A stretch of DNA of 8,383 nt, taken from the NCBI GenBank assembly GCA_026387595.1, contig JAPLLL010000130.1, forward strand, positions 1 through 8,383, given 5' to 3'. Positions 5,450-8,383 of this stretch are shown one piece after another; position 1 is the stretch's first letter; every line of letters begins with the position of its first letter. Under the pieces are notes generated by a model. It did no database searches. It saw only the letters and a program-made list of their open reading frames with translations, and was not told where the DNA came from. Source of the stretch: Candidatus Omnitrophota bacterium. Its GTDB lineage: Bacteria > Omnitrophota > Gorgyraeia > JABMQH01. The translations under genes were made by a program, and so were the position numbers.

Positions 5450-5498
5450 GGGACAGGTTTCGACCTAAATGATATGCAGAAGCTAAGAAACCTGTCCC
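5450..5498. repeat. REP-like 12-bp inverted repeat between hisF and hisI
   Basis: GGGACAGGTTTC (5450-5461) and GAAACCTGTCCC (5487-5498) are perfect inverted repeats around 25 nt. A smaller hairpin, AGGT-TTCG-ACCT (5455-5466), competes with the left arm. GTCG precedes it at 5447-5450, which resembles the GTNG head of REP sequences. There is no T-tract after the stem, so it is not a typical intrinsic terminator. GGGACAG-type palindromes are common dispersed repeats in some genomes, from memory; whether this one is repeated elsewhere cannot be seen. The rest of the 127-nt gap (5441-5567) shows no gene. Confidence 0.6.
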
Positions 5499-5552
5499 AC
5501 AGAGTAATGAAACTGAGTAGCGACTTAAGCAAATGGTTGCATGGTTAATAGC

Positions 5553-5557
5553 GGAGG
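5553..5557 (+). promoter_or_regulatory. Ribosome binding site fixing the hisI start
   Basis: GGAGG lies 10 nt before the ATG at 5568. An in-frame ATG at 5541 would put this site inside the gene and add nine residues not expected in the family, so 5568 is preferred. Confidence 0.75.
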
Positions 5558-5567
5558 TAAATTTCAA

Positions 5568-5945
5568 ATGTTAGACAAGATAAAATTTGACGATAAGGGC
5601 CTGATCCCTGCGATAATCCAGGACGCAAAGTCCGGCAGGGCGCTTACGCTCTGCTACATGAACAAGGACGCGCTGGAAAAAACCCTGAAAGAGGGCAAGA
5701 TCTACGTGTTCCGCCGCTCAAAAGGAAAACTTATGCTTAAAGGCGAGACCTCGGGCCACATCCAGGTTGTAAAGGAACTTTTTATCGATTGTGAGGGGAA
5801 TTCGCTTTTATTCAAGATCGAGCAGAAAGTTGCCGCTTGTCATGCAGGTTATTTTTCCTGCTATTACCGCAGGGTAACTAAAAACGGCGAACTCGAGATC
5901 GCGGAGAAGTTGGTTTTTAATCCTGAAGAGGCGTATAAAAGATAA
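5568..5945 (+). CDS. hisI: Phosphoribosyl-AMP cyclohydrolase, monofunctional
   Basis: HisI opens the adenine ring of phosphoribosyl-AMP, the third step of histidine synthesis. The 125-residue protein has the length of the stand-alone enzyme, with no HisE (PRA-PH) domain fused. Motifs are KFDDKGLIPAIIQD (6-19), CYMNKDAL (29-36), KGETSGHIQ (58-66), and the three zinc cysteines Cys75, Cys91 and Cys98 in DCEGN, AACHAGY and SCYYR. The usual D-C-D-x-D magnesium motif reads D-C-E-G-N, so two of three acidic ligands differ (Asp to Glu and Asp to Asn). It is separated from hisF by the REP-like repeat, has its own good ribosome binding site, and ends one base before the trpE ATG. Confidence 0.93.
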   Translation: MLDKIKFDDKGLIPAIIQDAKSGRALTLCYMNKDALEKTLKEGKIYVFRRSKGKLMLKGETSGHIQVVKELFIDCEGNSLLFKIEQKVAACHAGYFSCYYRRVTKNGELEIAEKLVFNPEEAYKR

Positions 5946-5946
5946 T

Positions 5947-7440
5947 ATGTATTATCCGGACAGGCAGGGATTCAAGAAACTGGCAAAGAGAGGCAACCTT
6001 ATCCCCGTATACAGGGAGATCTCGGCTGACGTGGAAACGCCGGTGTCGTGTTTTCTTAAGATAAACGACGGCGGTTATTCATACCTGCTTGAATCTGTAG
6101 AGGGCGGGGAGAAGATCGCGCGGTATTCGTTCCTGGGCTCGAATCCGTCGCTTGTGTTTAAGAGTAAAGGCAAAAATATTGAAATAGCCAAAAAAGGCGG
6201 TGACCAGGGATTAAGTGTCAAAAAAATTACGGTTAAGACAGACCCGCTGGATGAAATAAAGCGGCTGATGCAGGAGTACAGGTTCGTAGCGGTGAAGGGC
6301 CTGCCAAGGTTCTGCGGCGGGCTCGTGGGATATGTCGGCTATGACATGGTAAGATTTTTTGAGGAGTTGCCTGATAAGAACCGGGACGACCTGAACCTGC
6401 CCGATTCTATATTTGTCCTGACAGATACGATCCTTATATTTGACCATGTGGACCACAAGATAAAGGTGGTTTCAAACGCGCATGTCTCTAAAAGCGCTGA
6501 CGCGGCGTATGACGAGGCAACGGCAAAGATCGACAAGCTGGTTGAAAAATTAATAGCGCCAAATGGCAGGGCCATAGGGACAAGGGCCCGCAGGGTTTTA
6601 GGAAAAGAAAAGATAAAGTCCAACATTACTAAAAAAGAGTTCGAGCGCATCGTGTTAAGGATGAAAAAATATATCAGGGCAGGCGATATCATACAGGCCG
6701 TGCCGTCCCAGAGGTTTGAGGCTGATGTAACAGGCGTGGAGCCGTTTGATATTTACAGGGCGCTGCGTTCGGTTAATCCGTCGCCTTATATGTATTACCT
6801 GAATTTCGGCAGCCTGAAACTTGTCGGTTCCTCGCCTGAGGTCATGGTGCGTTGCGAAGAAGGCCTTGTCGAGGTAAGGCCCATTGCCGGCACAAGACCT
6901 AGAGGAAAAACTGAAAAAAAGGACGCAAGGCTTGAAAAAGAACTGCTTTCCGACCCGAAAGAGCGCGCAGAACATATAATGCTGGTTGATCTTGGCCGCA
7001 ATGACCTGGGCCGGGTATGCGATTTTAAAACCGTAAAAGTGCCGGAACTCATGGTAATAGAAAAATATTCACACGTGATGCACATTGTAAGCGATGTGGC
7101 CGGCAAATTAAAAAAAGGTAAGGACGCCTTTGACGTTATAAGGGCCACGTTTCCCGCAGGCACGGTCACGGGCGCGCCGAAGATACGGGCCATGGAGATC
7201 ATAGAGGAGCTTGAAAATGTAAGAAGAGGGCCCTACGCAGGCTGCGTGGGGTATTTCAGCTTTTCGGGCAACCTGGATACATGTATTACCATAAGGACGC
7301 TGGTGATAAAAGGTAATACCGCGTATGTGCAGGCAGGCGCAGGCATTGTAGCGGATTCTGTGCCGAGCCGCGAATACAAAGAGACTCAGAACAAGGCAAG
7401 GGCATTGCTCAGGGCTATAGAGATAGCAAGAGGCGCTTAA
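5947..7440 (+). CDS. trpE: Anthranilate synthase component I
   Basis: TrpE converts chorismate and ammonia to anthranilate, the first step to tryptophan, with TrpG as the ammonia source. The 497-residue protein has normal length. The N-terminal domain holds YLLESVEGGEKIARYSFLG, whose LLES (47-50) is the element for tryptophan feedback inhibition, so the enzyme is probably inhibited by Trp. The C-terminal chorismate-binding domain shows IRAGDIIQAVPSQRFE, NPSPYMYYL, SSPEVMVR, RPIAGTRPRG, HIMLVDLGRNDLGRV, SHVMHIVSDV, FPAGTVTGAPKIRAMEI and the QAGAGIVADSVP / YKETQNKA end. Together these favour anthranilate synthase over PabB or isochorismate synthase, as does trpG-trpD downstream. Only one base separates it from hisI, with no leader peptide or attenuator, and no clear ribosome binding site is close to the ATG. 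Confidence 0.96.
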   Translation: MYYPDRQGFKKLAKRGNLIPVYREISADVETPVSCFLKINDGGYSYLLESVEGGEKIARYSFLGSNPSLVFKSKGKNIEIAKKGGDQGLSVKKITVKTDPLDEIKRLMQEYRFVAVKGLPRFCGGLVGYVGYDMVRFFEELPDKNRDDLNLPDSIFVLTDTILIFDHVDHKIKVVSNAHVSKSADAAYDEATAKIDKLVEKLIAPNGRAIGTRARRVLGKEKIKSNITKKEFERIVLRMKKYIRAGDIIQAVPSQRFEADVTGVEPFDIYRALRSVNPSPYMYYLNFGSLKLVGSSPEVMVRCEEGLVEVRPIAGTRPRGKTEKKDARLEKELLSDPKERAEHIMLVDLGRNDLGRVCDFKTVKVPELMVIEKYSHVMHIVSDVAGKLKKGKDAFDVIRATFPAGTVTGAPKIRAMEIIEELENVRRGPYAGCVGYFSFSGNLDTCITIRTLVIKGNTAYVQAGAGIVADSVPSREYKETQNKARALLRAIEIARGA

Positions 7441-8003
7441 TGATACTTGTAATTGATAATTATGACTCATTTACGTACAACCTGGTCCAGTACCTGGGCG
7501 AACTTGGCGCTGACCTGCAGGTTTACCGCAACGACAAGATCACTTTATCCGAGATAAAAAGGCTTAAACCCGGCCGCATAGTCATATCCCCGGGCCCAAA
7601 GTGGCCTAAAAACGCAGGCGTTTCAAACGAGACGATAAAAACTTTTAGCGGCAAGGTCCCTATGCTGGGCGTGTGCCTGGGCCACCAGTGCATAGGCGAG
7701 GTGTTGGGAGGCAAGGTCATCCTTGCGCCCAGGATAATGCACGGGAAGACGTCGCTTGTGTATCATAATGGGAAGGCTATTTTTAAAGGCATTGAAAATC
7801 CGTTTGAGGCAACGCGGTATCATTCGCTTTTGGTTGACCGTGACAGCCTTCCTTCGTGCCTCGAAATAACAGCCTGGACAAAAGAAAAAGAAATAATGGG
7901 ACTAAGGCACAAAAAGTTCCCGGTGTGGGGCGTGCAGTTCCATCCGGAATCCATACTGACCGTCGAAGGAAAGAAACTGCTGAAGAATTTCCTGGAGATA
8001 TGA
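7440..8003 (+). CDS. trpG: Anthranilate synthase component II (glutamine amidotransferase)
   Basis: TrpG hydrolyses glutamine and passes ammonia to TrpE. The 187-residue class I amidotransferase starts MILVIDNYDSFTYNLVQYLGE. It has the complete triad: Cys79 in GVCLGHQ, His168 and Glu170 in VQFHPES. MHGKTS (100-105) and TRYHSLLV (125-132) are as expected. It may also serve PabB in folate synthesis, as many TrpG/PabA proteins do; the trp context favours anthranilate synthase. The usual SPGPGxP loop reads SPGPKWP (50-56), replacing a Gly near the active site. The ATG overlaps the trpE stop by one base (TAATG) with AAGAGG 6 nt upstream, so translation is coupled. Its intact C-terminus contrasts with that of HisH. 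Confidence 0.95.
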   Translation: MILVIDNYDSFTYNLVQYLGELGADLQVYRNDKITLSEIKRLKPGRIVISPGPKWPKNAGVSNETIKTFSGKVPMLGVCLGHQCIGEVLGGKVILAPRIMHGKTSLVYHNGKAIFKGIENPFEATRYHSLLVDRDSLPSCLEITAWTKEKEIMGLRHKKFPVWGVQFHPESILTVEGKKLLKNFLEI

Positions 8004-8004
8004 C

Positions 8005-8383
8005 ATGATAAAAGAGGCAATAGATAAAGTTGTACGGCGCATAGACCTGACACAGGAAGAAACCGCTTTTGTGTTTGATGATATCATGACCGGTGTTGCC
8101 ACGCCCATACAGGTGGCGGCATTCATAACCGCGCTGCGCATGAAGGGTGAGACTGTTACCGAGATAACGGGCGCGGCGCTGGCAATGCGCAAATACGCTG
8201 CAAATATCTCTCTTGACGAAGAAGAGGACCTGGTCGACACCTGCGGCACGGGCGGGGATGTTTCAAATACATTTAATATCTCGACCACGACAGCGTTCGT
8301 GGTGGCGGGATGCAACATACGCGTTGCGAAGCACGGCAACAGGTCCGTATCAAGCCAGTGCGGCAGCGCGGATGTGCTGGAAG
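8005..8383 (+). CDS. trpD: Anthranilate phosphoribosyltransferase, 5' part
   Basis: TrpD joins anthranilate to PRPP, the second step of tryptophan synthesis. The window holds the first 126 of about 340 residues and the frame is open to the edge. The helical N-terminal domain (residues 1-70 or so) is followed by the PRPP and anthranilate sites: DTCGTGGD (78-85), SNTFNIST (87-94), VAKHGNRSVSS (107-117) and GSADVLE. The family's GTGGDG reads GTGGDV here. The ATG lies one base after the trpG stop with GGAG 7 nt before it. It is a single TrpD, not fused to TrpG, since both genes have their own start and stop. Confidence 0.95.
   Translation, partial: MIKEAIDKVVRRIDLTQEETAFVFDDIMTGVATPIQVAAFITALRMKGETVTEITGAALAMRKYAANISLDEEEDLVDTCGTGGDVSNTFNISTTTAFVVAGCNIRVAKHGNRSVSSQCGSADVLE

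Noticed and set aside
5450..5498. Intrinsic terminator after hisF
   Set aside because: The stem has a long loop and no T-tract, and the operon continues directly downstream.
5541..5567. Upstream in-frame ATG as the hisI start
   Set aside because: The added residues are encoded by the ribosome binding site region and do not match the family, while GGAGG fits the ATG at 5568.
7902..8339. Minus-strand ORF of 145 codons opposite trpG/trpD
   Set aside because: It covers the conserved TrpD motifs on the other strand and has no features of its own.

Overview
The window is an 8.4-kb, tightly packed, entirely plus-strand stretch of bacterial housekeeping genes. In order it holds the 3' part of alaS (alanyl-tRNA synthetase), then hisD, hisB, hisH, hisA, hisF and hisI (histidine biosynthesis), then trpE, trpG and the 5' part of trpD (tryptophan biosynthesis). 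Genes overlap or abut by a few bases almost everywhere, so the his and trp genes look like one supra-operon. GC content looks intermediate by eye, and Arg is often AGG/AGA and Ile often ATA. That suits an uncultivated Gram-negative lineage (Omnitrophota-like is a guess, not shown). No phage, defence, CRISPR, tRNA or rRNA feature was seen.

The biochemistry is ordinary but the DNA is not. Between alaS and hisD sits a 118-bp MITE-like element (1351-1468) with perfect 13-bp terminal inverted repeats and a 4-bp TGAA direct duplication. Removing it with one TGAA copy restores an ATGA stop/start overlap between alaS and hisD, with a Shine-Dalgarno sequence already in place upstream. The element's right end now supplies hisD with its Shine-Dalgarno sequence and the first base of a GTG start codon. 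Two more palindromic or direct-repeat segments lie in frame inside hisH, and a 49-bp REP-like hairpin lies between hisF and hisI.

Several genes also lack conserved stretches when compared with family patterns recalled from memory. AlaRS lacks about 90 residues (the editing-domain beta-barrel), HisD lacks about 18 in frame, HisB lacks about 8 with a frameshift and stop, and HisH lacks its C-terminus including the glutaminase His and Glu. The HisH loss places hisH in frame with hisA, giving a 461-residue HisH'-HisA reading frame. By contrast hisA, hisF, hisI, trpE, trpG and the visible trpD look intact.

Read literally, glutamine-dependent IGP synthase activity and IGP dehydratase are broken or altered while the rest of the operon is preserved. 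This could be recent operon decay, or an assembly or consensus problem in a metagenome-derived contig. Raw reads and close relatives would decide. hisG, hisC, hisE, trpF, trpB, trpA, and a clear promoter for the operon are not in the window.
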